Origin: Archangium primigenium
GTDB lineage: Bacteria; Myxococcota; Myxococcia; Myxococcales; Myxococcaceae
Assembly (NCBI RefSeq): GCF_016904885.1
Contig: NZ_JADWYI010000001.1
Span: 4,340,001-4,404,000 of the forward strand
Direction of reading: 5' to 3'
DNA length: 64,000 nucleotides
Part shown: positions 40,691 through 49,688 of the stretch, in pieces
How the letters are laid out: each line of letters starts with the position of its first letter
Position numbering within the stretch: position 1 is the first letter of the stretch
Position numbers and translations under genes: made by a program
The notes under the pieces: generated by a model
Databases searched by the model: none
Told to the model about the DNA's origin: nothing
What the model saw: the letters and a program-made list of their open reading frames with translations, nothing else

Positions 40691-42355
40691 ATGGGCGCCG
40701 AGATCCAGCAGGTTCAAGAGACGACGGACGTCCAGCGCTTCCTCGCCGAGCACGCGGAGAAGGAATTGTTGCGGCTGGTGGTGGTGGGCTCGGTGGACGA
40801 CGGCAAGTCCACGCTCATCGGCCGGCTGCTCTACGAGTGCAACGGGCTCTTCGAGGATCAGGTGGCGGCGGTGAAGCGCGCGAGCGCGGGCGGGGAGATC
40901 GACTTCTCGCTCTTCACCGACGGCCTGCGCGCCGAGCGCGAGCAGGGCATCACCATCGATGTGGCCTACCGCTACTTCTCCACGCGCCGGCGCAAGGTGA
41001 TCGTCGCCGACACGCCGGGGCACCTGCAGTACACGCGCAACATGGCCACCGGGGCCTCCACGGCCGACGCCGCCGTCATCCTGGTGGACGCGCGCCTGGG
41101 CATCCTCCCGCAGACGCGGCGCCATGCGTACCTGGCCTCGCTGCTGGGCATCCCCTACCTGGCCGTGTGCATCAACAAGATGGACCTGATGGACTTCGAC
41201 CGCGCGGTGTCCGAGCGGCTCACCACCGAGTTCGAGGCCTTCGCGCGCACGCTCGGCTTCGAGCAGGTGCGCTACTTCCCCATCAGCGCCCGGGGCGGCG
41301 ACAACATCACCCAGCCGAGCGCCCGCACCCCCTGGCACGACGGCGAGACGCTGCTCGGGTGGCTGGAGTCCCTGCCGCACCAGCGCCGCCAGGAGGACGC
41401 CTCCTTCCGCTTCCCCGTGCAGTACGTGCTCCGGCCGGACCTGGACTACCGCGGCTTCGCCGGGCAGATCGTCTCCGGCTCGGTGCGCCTGGGCGACGAG
41501 GTGGTGGTGTACCCGTCCCAGCGGCGCACGCACGTCGCTTCCATCGACACCTTCGAGGGCCGGCTCGACGAGGCCAGCGCGCCCTCGTCGGTGACGCTGC
41601 GCCTCACCGACGAGGTGGATGTGAGCCGGGGGGATCTCATCGCCCTGGCCCACCAGCCGCCGCCGCTGGCGCTCCAGGAACTGGAGGCCATGCTCGTCTG
41701 GTTCGGCGAGGAGCGCCTGGACACCTCGCGCCGCTACCTCGTGAAGCACACCTCCAAATACGTCCCCGCGCACATCGAGCAGGTGCTCTGGCGCAAGGAG
41801 CTGGAGGACCTGTCCGAGGTGGAGGCGAGCACCCTGTCGCTCAACGAGATCGGCAAGGTGCGGCTCGTGTGCAAGCGGCCGCTCGCGTGCGACCCCTACC
41901 CCGACAACCGGCGCACCGGCGCCTTCATCGTCGTGGACTCGCTCACCAACGACACCGTGGCCGCGGGGATGATCCTCGGGGGCGTGGGCGGGGCGGGTGG
42001 CCAGGAAGCGCGCTCGCTCGTGTCCGCCGAGGAGCGGCGCGCGCGGCTGGGCCAGTCCGGCGCCGTCCTCCTGCTCGCGGGCTCGCCCGAGGTGCGTGAC
42101 GCCGCGCTGCGGCTGGAGCGCACGCTGTTCGAGCAGGGCCGGCATGTCGTCACGGTGCGCGGCGACGCGGAGAGCGCGCTCGCCCTGGCCGACGCGGGCC
42201 TGCTCGCCATCCTCTATACCCCCGTGCCCCAGGCGCGGCTGGGTCTGGCCCAACAGCTGCGGGGCGCGGGTGTCCCCTGGTTGGAGCTGGAGCCCTCCGA
42301 GGCCGTGGAGCAGCAGGTGCGGCGCGTCCTGGACGCGCAGGAGAAGACGTCTTGA
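40691..42355 (+). CDS. cysN: Sulfate adenylyltransferase subunit 1 CysN with vestigial APS-kinase-like tail
   Basis: The protein is 554 residues. The GTPase core has GSVDDGKSTLIGRLLY (G1), DTPGHLQYTRNM (G3) and NKMDLMDFD (G4), followed by EF-Tu-like barrels to about residue 440. The remaining 110 residues align in order with the start of APS kinase in CysNC fusions (ERRARLGQSGAVLLLAGS, then LERTLFEQGRHVVTVRGD). The Walker A stretch (expected GLSGAGKST) reads GSPEVRDAA, and the Asp-Gly nucleotide motif is altered. The domain is also only about half length. It therefore acts as CysN only, and APS goes straight to CysH. Confidence 0.93.
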   Translation: MGAEIQQVQETTDVQRFLAEHAEKELLRLVVVGSVDDGKSTLIGRLLYECNGLFEDQVAAVKRASAGGEIDFSLFTDGLRAEREQGITIDVAYRYFSTRRRKVIVADTPGHLQYTRNMATGASTADAAVILVDARLGILPQTRRHAYLASLLGIPYLAVCINKMDLMDFDRAVSERLTTEFEAFARTLGFEQVRYFPISARGGDNITQPSARTPWHDGETLLGWLESLPHQRRQEDASFRFPVQYVLRPDLDYRGFAGQIVSGSVRLGDEVVVYPSQRRTHVASIDTFEGRLDEASAPSSVTLRLTDEVDVSRGDLIALAHQPPPLALQELEAMLVWFGEERLDTSRRYLVKHTSKYVPAHIEQVLWRKELEDLSEVEASTLSLNEIGKVRLVCKRPLACDPYPDNRRTGAFIVVDSLTNDTVAAGMILGGVGGAGGQEARSLVSAEERRARLGQSGAVLLLAGSPEVRDAALRLERTLFEQGRHVVTVRGDAESALALADAGLLAILYTPVPQARLGLAQQLRGAGVPWLELEPSEAVEQQVRRVLDAQEKTS

Positions 42356-44157
42356 GCGCCCCCGTGAAGCTGGCCACGCCCATCGGTGACGAGAAGGCCG
42401 CGCTGTTGCAGCGGCTCGTCGAGGGGCTCGATGCCTCGTCGCTCACGTGGCTGAGCGGGTACTTCGCCGGGCTCGCCGCCCAGCCCGCGCGCGCCACCGC
42501 CGCGCCCCAGGCCCCGGCACCCCAGGCCTCGGCCCAAGAGACGGTGACGCTCGTCTATGGCACCCAGACGGGCAACAGCCGCCTGCTCGCGGAGCGGCTC
42601 AAGCGGCAGCTGGAGGCCTCGGGCGTGGCCGTGCGTGCCTTCCGCGCGGGCGAGTACCCCGTGCGCGAGCTCAAGAACGAGCGGCTGCTCTACGTGGTCA
42701 TCAGCACCCAGGGGGACGGAGAGCCGCCGGACGACGCGCGCGGGTTCTTCGACTTCGTGATGAGCAAGCGGGCGCCCTCGCTGGAGACGCTGCGCTTCGC
42801 GGTGCTGGCGCTCGGCGACTCGAGCTACCCGAAGTACTGCGAGGTCGGCCGCGTCCTCGACGAGCGTCTGGCTCAACTGGGCGCCGCGCGGCTGGTCCCG
42901 CGCGCCGACTGCGACCTGGACTTCGAGCCCACCGCCACGCCCTGGCTGGAGCAGGCGCTGGCGCGGGCGCGCGAGCAGGTGGGCACGCCCGCCGCGGGCG
43001 CGTCCGTCACGCCGCTGCACCCCGTGTCCCTTCCGCCCACGTTCAGCCGTGACAATCCCTATCCCGCCCTGGTGCTGGCCAACCAGCGCATCACGGGCCG
43101 GGACGCGCTCAAGGACGTGCGCCACGTGGAGCTGTCGCTGGAGGGCTCGGGCCTGCGCTACGAGCCGGGCGACGCGCTCGGGGTGATGGCCCGCAACCCG
43201 CCGGAGCTGGTCGACGCGCTGCTCACCACGCTCAGGCTGGACGGGGCCTCGGACGCCACCCGGGACGGCCGCACGCAGCCGCTCGCGCGCTGGCTCTCCG
43301 AGGGCCTGGAGATCACCAGGCTCAGCCGCGCCTTCCTGGCCCAGCACGCCGAGCGCTCGGGCAACGCGGCCCTCAAGGCGCTGCTCGTGCCCGAGGGCGG
43401 CGAGGCCCTGCGCGCGCTGCTCGCGAGCCACCAGGTGATCGACTTGCTCCGGGCCCACCCGGGCGCGTGGAGCGCGACGGAGCTGGTGGCCGCGCTGCGC
43501 CGCCTCACGCCGCGCCTGTACTCCATCGCCTCCAGCCAGAAGCGGGTGGGGGACGAGGTGCACCTCACCGTGGCCCGCGTGGACTACGAGGCCTTCGGCT
43601 CGCGGCACTTCGGCGCCGCCTCGTCCTTCCTCTCCACGCGAGCGGTCGAGCAGGACCTGGTGGACGTGTTCATCGAGTCCAACGAGCGCTTCCGGCTGCC
43701 CGCGGACGGCGCGCGGGACATCCTGATGATCGGCCCCGGCACGGGCGTGGCGCCCTTCCGCGCCTTCGTCCAGGAGCGGGCCGAGTCCGGGGCGAGCGGC
43801 CGCAACTGGCTCTTCTTCGGCGAGCAGCACTTCCGCTCGCAGTTCCTCTACCAGTTGGAGTGGCAGGAGGCGGTGAAGAAGGGGCAGCTCCACCGGCTGG
43901 ACGTGGCGTTCTCGCGGGACCAGGGCCAGAAGATCTACGTGCAGCACCGCCTGCGCGAGCACGGCCGCGAGGTGCATGCGTGGCTGGAGGGCGGCGCGTC
44001 GCTCTACGTGTGCGGCGAGGCCCAGCGCATGGCGCCGGACGTGCACGAGGCGCTCGTCGACATCTACGTGACCCACGGTGGCAAGAGCCGGGAGGATGCC
44101 CGGGCCCACCTCGATTCGCTGCGCGAGCAGCAGCGCTACCTGCGCGACGTCTACTGA
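42352..44157 (+). CDS. cysJ: Sulfite reductase flavoprotein subunit CysJ
   Basis: This 601-residue NADPH-sulfite reductase alpha subunit uses a TTG start that overlaps the cysN stop (TTGA). Order of domains: a helical lead ([18 protein letters not shown]), an FMN flavodoxin domain ([19 protein letters not shown], about 63-205), an FAD/connecting domain (RLYSIASS motif, about 225-445), and an NADPH-binding domain ([19 protein letters not shown] through [17 protein letters not shown]). It ends RDVY, the usual aromatic C-terminus that stacks on FAD. It feeds electrons to the hemoprotein encoded next. Confidence 0.95.
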   Translation: MSAPVKLATPIGDEKAALLQRLVEGLDASSLTWLSGYFAGLAAQPARATAAPQAPAPQASAQETVTLVYGTQTGNSRLLAERLKRQLEASGVAVRAFRAGEYPVRELKNERLLYVVISTQGDGEPPDDARGFFDFVMSKRAPSLETLRFAVLALGDSSYPKYCEVGRVLDERLAQLGAARLVPRADCDLDFEPTATPWLEQALARAREQVGTPAAGASVTPLHPVSLPPTFSRDNPYPALVLANQRITGRDALKDVRHVELSLEGSGLRYEPGDALGVMARNPPELVDALLTTLRLDGASDATRDGRTQPLARWLSEGLEITRLSRAFLAQHAERSGNAALKALLVPEGGEALRALLASHQVIDLLRAHPGAWSATELVAALRRLTPRLYSIASSQKRVGDEVHLTVARVDYEAFGSRHFGAASSFLSTRAVEQDLVDVFIESNERFRLPADGARDILMIGPGTGVAPFRAFVQERAESGASGRNWLFFGEQHFRSQFLYQLEWQEAVKKGQLHRLDVAFSRDQGQKIYVQHRLREHGREVHAWLEGGASLYVCGEAQRMAPDVHEALVDIYVTHGGKSREDARAHLDSLREQQRYLRDVY

Positions 44158-44171
44158 GGGAGAGACACCCC

Positions 44172-45851
44172 ATGAGCAAGAACCCGACCCAGGCTCCGCT
44201 GGCCGAGGTGGAGCACATCAAGGCCAAGAGCCGCCACCTGCGCGGCACGCTGGTGGAGAGCCTCGCGGACCCCCTCACCGGCGCCATCGCCCCGGCCGAC
44301 ACCCAGCTCATCAAGTTCCACGGCAGCTACCAGCAGGACGACCGGGACATCCGCGAGGAGCGTCGGCTGCAGAAGCTGGAGCCGGCCTACAGCTTCATGA
44401 TCCGCACCCGCCTGCCCGGCGGCGTGTGCACCCCCACGCAGTGGCTCGCCCTGGATCAGCTCGCCACCACGCTGGCCAACGGCACGCTGCGCATCACCAC
44501 GCGCCAGGCCTTCCAGTTCCACGGCGTGCTCAAGGGGGACTTGAAGTCCACCATCGCGGGCATCAACGCCACGCTGCTCGACACGATCGCGGCCTGCGGC
44601 GACGTCAACCGCAACGTGATGTGCAACCCCAACCCCGTGGACACGCGCGCGCACGCCGTGGTGCAGGAGTGGACGAAGAAGCTGTCCGAGCACCTGCTGC
44701 CCAAGACGCGCGCCTACTACGAGATCTGGCTGGACGAGGAGAAGGTCGCCGGCGGCGAGGAGGAGCCCATCTACGGCTCCACGTACCTGCCGCGGAAGTT
44801 CAAGGCGGCCGTGGTGGTGCCGCCCCTCAACGACGTGGACGTGTTCTCCCAGGACCTGGGCTTCATCGCCATCCTGGAGGCTGGCGAGCTGGTGGGCTTC
44901 AACGTCACGGTGGGCGGCGGCATGGGCGCCACGCACGGCGAGAAGGCGACCTTCCCCCGGCTCGCGGACGTGATCGGCTTCGTTCCTCCCGAGCGCATGC
45001 TCGCGGTGGCGGAGAACGTGGTGAAGGTGCAGCGCGACTTCGGCGACCGCACCAACCGCAAGCACGCGCGGCTCAAGTACACCATCGAGGACCGGGGCAT
45101 CGCGTGGTTCGTCGCGGAGTTGGAGCAGCGGCTCGGCTTCACGCTGGAGCCCGCGCGGCCCTTCGCCTTCGAGCACAATGGCGATCGCTTCGGCTGGACC
45201 GAGGGCCATGACGGCAAGTGGAACCTGACGCTCTTCATCGAGAGCGGCCGGGTGGCGGACCGGGGCGAGCAGCGGCACCTCACGGGTCTGCGGGAAATCG
45301 CCAAGGTCCTCAAGGGCGACTTCCGGCTCACGCCCAACCAGAACCTCATCCTCGCGGGCATCGCTCCCGAGGACCGTCCCGCCATCGAGGCGCTGGTGAA
45401 GGCGCACGGCCTCGCGGGCTTCCAGAGCGCCAGCCCCCTGCGCCGCAACGCGCTGGCGTGCGTGGCGCTGCCCACGTGCGCGCTCGCCATGGCCGAGGCC
45501 GAGCGCTACCTGCCGGACTTCGTGAGCCTGCTGGAGCAGCGCATGGAGGCGCACGGGCTCGGCCGGGACAACCTGCACCTGCGCATCACCGGCTGCCCCA
45601 ACGGGTGCGCCCGGCCCTACCTGGCCGAGGTGGCGCTCGTGGGCAAGGCCCCGGGCCGCTACAACCTGTTCCTCGGCGGCGACAAGAAGGGCCAGCGGCT
45701 CAACCGGCTCTACCGCGAGAACATCGACGAGGCGGCCATCCTGGAGACGCTGGAGTCGTTGTTCGCCGCGTACGCCAAGGAGCGGCTGCCGGGCGAGGGC
45801 TTCGGCGACTTCACCGTGCGCGCCGGGCACGTCGCGGCCCCCAAGGCTTGA
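44172..45851 (+). CDS. cysI: Sulfite reductase hemoprotein subunit CysI
   Basis: This 559-residue assimilatory sulfite reductase beta subunit reduces sulfite to sulfide with six electrons. Conserved Arg/Lys anion-binding segments include [17 protein letters not shown] and [13 protein letters not shown]. The 4Fe-4S/siroheme ligands are [16 protein letters not shown] and [11 protein letters not shown]. It lies 14 bp after cysJ, with GAGAG before the ATG. It is the last gene of the operon, followed by a strong hairpin. With the two siroheme genes upstream, the operon provides enzyme and cofactor together. Confidence 0.96.
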   Translation: MSKNPTQAPLAEVEHIKAKSRHLRGTLVESLADPLTGAIAPADTQLIKFHGSYQQDDRDIREERRLQKLEPAYSFMIRTRLPGGVCTPTQWLALDQLATTLANGTLRITTRQAFQFHGVLKGDLKSTIAGINATLLDTIAACGDVNRNVMCNPNPVDTRAHAVVQEWTKKLSEHLLPKTRAYYEIWLDEEKVAGGEEEPIYGSTYLPRKFKAAVVVPPLNDVDVFSQDLGFIAILEAGELVGFNVTVGGGMGATHGEKATFPRLADVIGFVPPERMLAVAENVVKVQRDFGDRTNRKHARLKYTIEDRGIAWFVAELEQRLGFTLEPARPFAFEHNGDRFGWTEGHDGKWNLTLFIESGRVADRGEQRHLTGLREIAKVLKGDFRLTPNQNLILAGIAPEDRPAIEALVKAHGLAGFQSASPLRRNALACVALPTCALAMAEAERYLPDFVSLLEQRMEAHGLGRDNLHLRITGCPNGCARPYLAEVALVGKAPGRYNLFLGGDKKGQRLNRLYRENIDEAAILETLESLFAAYAKERLPGEGFGDFTVRAGHVAAPKA

Positions 45852-45857
45852 GTCCAG

Positions 45858-45886
45858 GCCTCCCGTCGACGTCCTCGACGGGAGGC
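45858..45886 (+). terminator. Perfect 12-bp hairpin ending the sulfate operon
   Basis: The left arm 45858-45869 (GCCTCCCGTCGA) and right arm 45875-45886 (TCGACGGGAGGC) are exact complements around a 5-base loop. It starts 6 bases after the cysI stop. It also faces the end of the convergent lipoprotein gene, so it may work on both strands. Confidence 0.8.
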
Positions 45887-45950
45887 TCGAACGCGGCGTC
45901 TTCTCCAGGGTCGGGCCGTGCCTGACGCCTTCATGGGTGAAAGGGCAGGT

Positions 45951-46670
45951 TCACAATCGACGGCACGTGGTCGCCGTGTTGCCGAAGGCGTCGCCGCACG
46001 CGGCTCTGTAACCAGAACCCGAGGCGGAGTACCCGCTCGGACATGACGTGCCACAGGTGGTGAGGTTCGAGCCCGTGACGACCTGACACTGGGACCGCCT
46101 GTCGGCGAAGGCGCCACCGCACGAGTAGTTGTAGGCATTGCTCGAGGGGTAGTAACCGCTCGGGCAGCTCGTGCCGCACACACGCAAGGAGGAGCCCGTG
46201 ACGACCTGACACCGGGTCTGCCTGTTGGCGAAGGCGCCAGCGCACGAGTCGTTGTAGAGATTGCTCGAGGGGTAGTAACCGCTCGGGCAACTCTCGCCGC
46301 ATGTACTGAAGGGGGCGCCTGTGATGACCTGACACCGGGTCCGACTGTTGGCGAAGGCGCCACCGCACGAGGTGTCGTAGGTATTGATCGAGGCGAAGTA
46401 ACCGCTCGGGCAGCTCGCGCCGCACACGCTCAAGGAGGAGCCCTTGACGACCTCACACCGTGTCAGCCAGTTGGAGGAGGTGCCACCGCACGAGGCCTGG
46501 TAGGTGCTGATCGAGGGGTAGTAACCGCTCGGGCAGCTCTCTCCGCAGAGGCTGAGCGCGCTGTCCACCCTCCCGACCGCTTGCCCTGATTCCGGCGCCT
46601 CCTCCAAGGACGGACCACAGCCCAAGACGCTCAAGAACGCGAGAGACGCGACCACACCACGTACGGACAT
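45951..46670 (-). CDS. Lipoprotein with five Cys-rich tandem repeats
   Basis: The protein is 239 residues from the ATG at 46670. The signal peptide ends in lipobox SVLGC, so it is surface or periplasm anchored. From about residue 40 there are five repeats of about 40 residues with consensus CGxSCPSGYYPSxSxYxxSCGGAFANxxTRCQVVTGSS, each with four cysteines that probably form two disulfides. The last unit is more divergent (GYSASGSGY, ending TTCRRL). I do not recognise the repeat as a named domain. It may be an adhesion or binding module. It is monocistronic, with an unusual upstream hairpin. Confidence 0.72.
   Translation of the reverse strand: MSVRGVVASLAFLSVLGCGPSLEEAPESGQAVGRVDSALSLCGESCPSGYYPSISTYQASCGGTSSNWLTRCEVVKGSSLSVCGASCPSGYFASINTYDTSCGGAFANSRTRCQVITGAPFSTCGESCPSGYYPSSNLYNDSCAGAFANRQTRCQVVTGSSLRVCGTSCPSGYYPSSNAYNYSCGGAFADRRSQCQVVTGSNLTTCGTSCPSGYSASGSGYRAACGDAFGNTATTCRRL
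45957..46555 (-). repeat. Five tandem ~120-bp repeats inside the Cys-rich lipoprotein gene
   Basis: The DNA coding for the CGxSCPSGYYPS units recurs about every 120 bp (for example, the GTAGTAACCGCTCGGGCA element near 46150, 46270 and 46520, with close variants in between). High DNA similarity between units suggests recent expansion or recombination. Confidence 0.7.
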
Positions 46671-46690
46671 CCAGGGTTTCAGCACTGAGA

Positions 46691-46721
46691 GGATTCTCCT
46701 GCCAGGGTTTGGCAGGCATCC
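46691..46721 (-). promoter_or_regulatory. Stem-loop upstream of the Cys-repeat lipoprotein
   Basis: CCTGCCA (46698-46704) and TGGCAGG (46710-46716) are perfect arms around GGGTT, with outer GGAT/ATCC pairs extending the stem to 46691-46721. It lies about 20 bp upstream of the ATG at 46670 in the leader, so it could regulate translation or be an operator. Confidence 0.45.
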
Positions 46722-46859
46722 TGGATGTGTGTCGTTTTTGCCGCAATGAATGGCTTGCGTTTCAGGGCGCTCTTGGTCAACTGTCGAATAGTCTCCGCTC
46801 CCTGAATGAGCGTCCCGGCCCAATCCTCGTCTGGAACTGTCTGGATTGACCGGGGAGCG

Positions 46860-47453
46860 CTAGACGCGCCCGTCCGGGGGCTCCTCGGCCGTGCCGTCGA
46901 TGACCTTCTTGGCCAGGGCGAAGGGGAAGCCCGCGCGGGCCATGGCGGCCAGGTCCTTCTGGCGCTGGTCCTTCCGGGTCGCCAGGTCGCGCCGGAAGGG
47001 CCCCAGGCGCTTCTTGCGCGCCCAGATGCGCGCGGCGGCCTCCTCGGGCAGCTCGGCGGAGGCCTGGGCCACCTTGCTCGCCACCACGTCCGGGGCCACG
47101 CCCTTGAGCTTGAGCTTCTGGGCGATCACCCGGGAGCTGCGGCCCGAGGCCCGGAGCGAGTGGGCCCGGGTCTCCGCGTAGGCCTGATCGTTGATGAGCC
47201 CGTTGCGCATGAGCTTCTCCACCAGCGCATCCACCCAGCCCACCGCCTCGGCACGCTCCCCGCCGTGCGCGCGCACCGAACGGTCCACCCGGCGCATCAG
47301 CACGCGCTTGAGCTGCGTCACCGTCGCCGAGTAGCGCTTGAGGTAGTGCAGCGCCGCGTTCTCCAGGTAGCGCGGGGAGACCTTGCGCGGCTTCTTGTCG
47401 CGGGGCTCGCGGGGCTTGCGCCCCGTTTCATCCATCGATTCGTCCCTCATCAT
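46860..47453 (-). CDS. recX: Regulatory protein RecX
   Basis: This 197-residue RecX-family protein modulates RecA filaments. Its ATG at 47453 overlaps the upstream kinase stop by 4 bp; the further in-frame ATGs at 47450 and 47435 are possible. After a basic N-terminal tail it has tandem three-helix modules: LENAALHYLKRYSATVTQLKRVLMRR, LVEKLMRNGLINDQAYAETRAHSLRASGRSSRVIAQKLKLKGV and the C-terminal FRRDLATRKDQRQKDLAAMARAGF. It is not next to recA here but in an operon with a histidine kinase, which is unusual. Confidence 0.85.
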   Translation of the reverse strand: MMRDESMDETGRKPREPRDKKPRKVSPRYLENAALHYLKRYSATVTQLKRVLMRRVDRSVRAHGGERAEAVGWVDALVEKLMRNGLINDQAYAETRAHSLRASGRSSRVIAQKLKLKGVAPDVVASKVAQASAELPEEAAARIWARKKRLGPFRRDLATRKDQRQKDLAAMARAGFPFALAKKVIDGTAEEPPDGRV

Positions 47454-48832
47454 GATGCGAGGGGTGTAACACTCCGGACCGACCCGGACGCCCGGTTGCG
47501 CTCCGCTGGCCGGTTGGGGACCGGGGCGGCGAGGGCTCGCGGCAGCCGTAGGACGAAGCGGGCACCGCCCTGGGCGCGGTTCTCCGCGTGCAGTGTGCCG
47601 CCCACGCGCAGGACGTACTCGCGGCACAGGGCCAATCCCAGCCCCGTGCCCTTGCCGGGCGGCTTGGTGGTGAAGAAGGGGTCGAAGAGCCGGGGAAGCA
47701 CGTCCGAGGCGATGCCCGGCCCGTTGTCCTCCACCTCCAACTGCACCGTGTCACCGAGCACCCGCGCCCCGATGTCGATCCGCGCCAGGCGCGTGGCATC
47801 GGCGCCCTCCACCGCGTCCATCGCGTTGATGAGCAGGTTGAGCACCACCTGCACCAGGTGCCGCTGCCCCAGCCGCACCTCGGGAAGCCCGGAGGCCATG
47901 GCCAGCCGCACCTCGCCGCGTCCGCCCAGACGCACCGAGGCCAGGCGCCGCGCCTCCTGGAGCGCCTCCTCGATCCGCCCGCCGCCTTCCTCCTCGCCCG
48001 CGCGCGCGAAGCCCTTGAGGTCCAGGACGATCTGCTGGATGCGCAAGACGCCCTGGCGCGTCTCGGCGAGCACCTCACACAACTCGGCGCGATCCAGGGG
48101 CCGGGCCGCGTCGCGCGCCTCGCGCTCCAGGTGGGCGAGGTTCGCCTTCACGTAGGCCAGGGGGTTGTTCACCTCGTGCGCCACGCCCGCGGCGAGCTGC
48201 CCCACGAGCACCAGCCGCTCCACCTGCGCGCGCTCGCGCTCGGCGCGCATCCGCAGGCGCTCGCTCTCCGCGAGCCGCTCCAGGGCCTGGACGCGCTCCT
48301 GCTGGGCCTCGCGCTTGGCGTCGCCCATGCGCCGGTAGGTCCGCGTGCCGAACAGGGACAGGGCGGTGAAGAGGGTGAAGCCCGTGAGCTGCATGACGAT
48401 GAGCCGCGGGGGCAGGCCCGCCTGCGTGTCCAGGAGCAGCACGGCGCCCAGGGTCATCGCCCCGCTGAGCAGCGTGGGCAGGCGGTCCTCCGGGGTGAAC
48501 ATGGCGATGAGGCAGGGCAGGGCGCCGAACACCTGGAAGTAGGGGCTCGCCGGGCCCCCGCTCAGGTGCACGAGCGCCGTGGCGGCCACCATGCCGATGA
48601 ACACCGAGCCCAGCTTCGTGGTCCCCGGGCCCACCCAGCCCCGGCCCAGGGCGTGCGCCAGGGCCGCGAAGCTCGCGCTGCAGCCGAGCTGCAACGCCAC
48701 CAGGGGCCAGGTGACGTTCTTCTCCACCACCAGGAAGAAGCAGATCCCCACGAGGAAGAAGAGCGCGCAGGCGTGGAGGCTCTTGCGCTGCACACGCAGC
48801 ACGGCCTGCGACTCGGTGGGGTGGGGGCTCAT
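47450..48832 (-). CDS. Membrane histidine kinase
   Basis: The kinase is 460 residues. The N-terminal 170 residues hold about five or six hydrophobic helices with short loops (LHACALFFLVGICFFLVV, KLGSVFIGMVAATALVHL, VMQLTGFTLFTALSLFG), so the signal is probably sensed in the membrane. A coiled linker leads to the HisKA box VAHEVNNPLAYVKANLAHL with His219. The ATPase has LLINAMDAVEG, EDNGPGI and GKGTGLGLALCREYV. No response regulator is adjacent, so it is an orphan kinase. It is coupled to recX downstream. Confidence 0.9.
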   Translation of the reverse strand: MSPHPTESQAVLRVQRKSLHACALFFLVGICFFLVVEKNVTWPLVALQLGCSASFAALAHALGRGWVGPGTTKLGSVFIGMVAATALVHLSGGPASPYFQVFGALPCLIAMFTPEDRLPTLLSGAMTLGAVLLLDTQAGLPPRLIVMQLTGFTLFTALSLFGTRTYRRMGDAKREAQQERVQALERLAESERLRMRAERERAQVERLVLVGQLAAGVAHEVNNPLAYVKANLAHLEREARDAARPLDRAELCEVLAETRQGVLRIQQIVLDLKGFARAGEEEGGGRIEEALQEARRLASVRLGGRGEVRLAMASGLPEVRLGQRHLVQVVLNLLINAMDAVEGADATRLARIDIGARVLGDTVQLEVEDNGPGIASDVLPRLFDPFFTTKPPGKGTGLGLALCREYVLRVGGTLHAENRAQGGARFVLRLPRALAAPVPNRPAERNRASGSVRSVTPLAS

Positions 48833-48982
48833 GGGTGGCGTCCAAGGTACCTGTTGGCCTCCCGTCGGGGGACGCCCCCTGTACCCGCGTCCGTCGGGAA
48901 AGCGTCAGACCGGCCCCGTACCCTGGCGGCCGTGAGGTGGTCGCACGTGGGTTCGACGATGACATCCGGGGAGGCCAGGGGC

Positions 48983-49585
48983 ATGCGGGAACTCGAGAAG
49001 GCACGGCGGCAGGGGCGTGGCCGGCGCGGGGCGGGGGCGCGGCTGTCGGCGAACAGGGCCTTCGTGGAGACGGCGCGGCGGCAGCCCTGGGCCCAGGGCG
49101 CCGCGGGCGAGGAGTACGTCGCGAGCCTCCTGGACTCGCTCCAGACGCAGGGCTGGACGGCCCTGCATGATCTCAAGGTGGGGCCCCAGGGCCCGCCGGT
49201 GGATCACCTCGTGATCGGCCCGGCCGGCGTCTTCGTCCTCGACACCCGGTGGGTGAGCGGGCCCGTGCGCGTGGAGGGCGAGCGGATCCGGGTGAACACC
49301 TTCCCCCAGAACTACCTGGAGCACCTGGAGGCCCGGGTGCGCGACGTGCACGACCGGCTGCTCGCCGCGAGCGGACGGCGCGCGCTGGAGGTGCGGGGCC
49401 TGCTGGTGTTCGTGGAGCCGGAGCTGACGGTGAAGGCCCCCCCGGCCGCCCTCGACGTGATCTCCGACGCGGAGCTGCTGCTCATGCTCGTGCGGCGGCC
49501 GTCCTGCCTGACCTCCCGGGAGATCGCGGAGCTCGTCCGGTCCGCGCGGCGGGCCACGACGTGGTCGTCTCCCAGGGAAATGTGA
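48983..49585 (+). CDS. NERD-domain protein
   Basis: The protein is 200 residues from ATG 48983, chosen for the GAGG upstream; ATG 48959 is an alternative. After a basic N-terminal tail (RRQGRGRRGAGARL), residues about 35-150 match the NERD (nuclease-related) domain: GAAGEEYVASLLDSL, WTALHDLKV, PVDHLVIGPAGVFVLDTRW and RALEVRGLLVFVEPEL. The Asp in VDHLV and a following acidic position fit the restriction-like fold, but the usual QIDH and E.K motifs are altered, so catalysis is uncertain. It sits divergently to the kinase gene and upstream of sahR. Confidence 0.75.
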   Translation: MRELEKARRQGRGRRGAGARLSANRAFVETARRQPWAQGAAGEEYVASLLDSLQTQGWTALHDLKVGPQGPPVDHLVIGPAGVFVLDTRWVSGPVRVEGERIRVNTFPQNYLEHLEARVRDVHDRLLAASGRRALEVRGLLVFVEPELTVKAPPAALDVISDAELLLMLVRRPSCLTSREIAELVRSARRATTWSSPREM

Positions 49586-49648
49586 CAGCCCGGGAAGCCC
49601 GGGTGGGGGGTCGAGCGGGAAACCCCTTGTTCTCCTTGATGTTCCCCC

Positions 49649-49677
49649 TTGAGGCCCCGGCGGCATCGACGTATATT
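49649..49677 (+). promoter_or_regulatory. Sigma-70 promoter of the sahR-metH operon
   Basis: A -35 element TTGAGG (49649-49654), a 17-bp spacer and a -10 element TATATT (49672-49677) are well placed. The transcript would start near 49684-49689, that is, at or within five bases of the ATG, so the mRNA is probably leaderless. No Shine-Dalgarno sequence is present. Confidence 0.68.
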
Positions 49678-49687
49678 CATACGTCGA
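49666..49687 (+). promoter_or_regulatory. Palindromic operator over the sahR promoter
   Basis: This is a perfect 9-bp inverted repeat: TCGACGTAT (49666-49674) and ATACGTCGA (49679-49687) with a 4-base centre ATTC. It covers the -10 element and the start site, as expected for an ArsR-family repressor controlling its own operon. Confidence 0.72.
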
Positions 49688-49688
49688 G

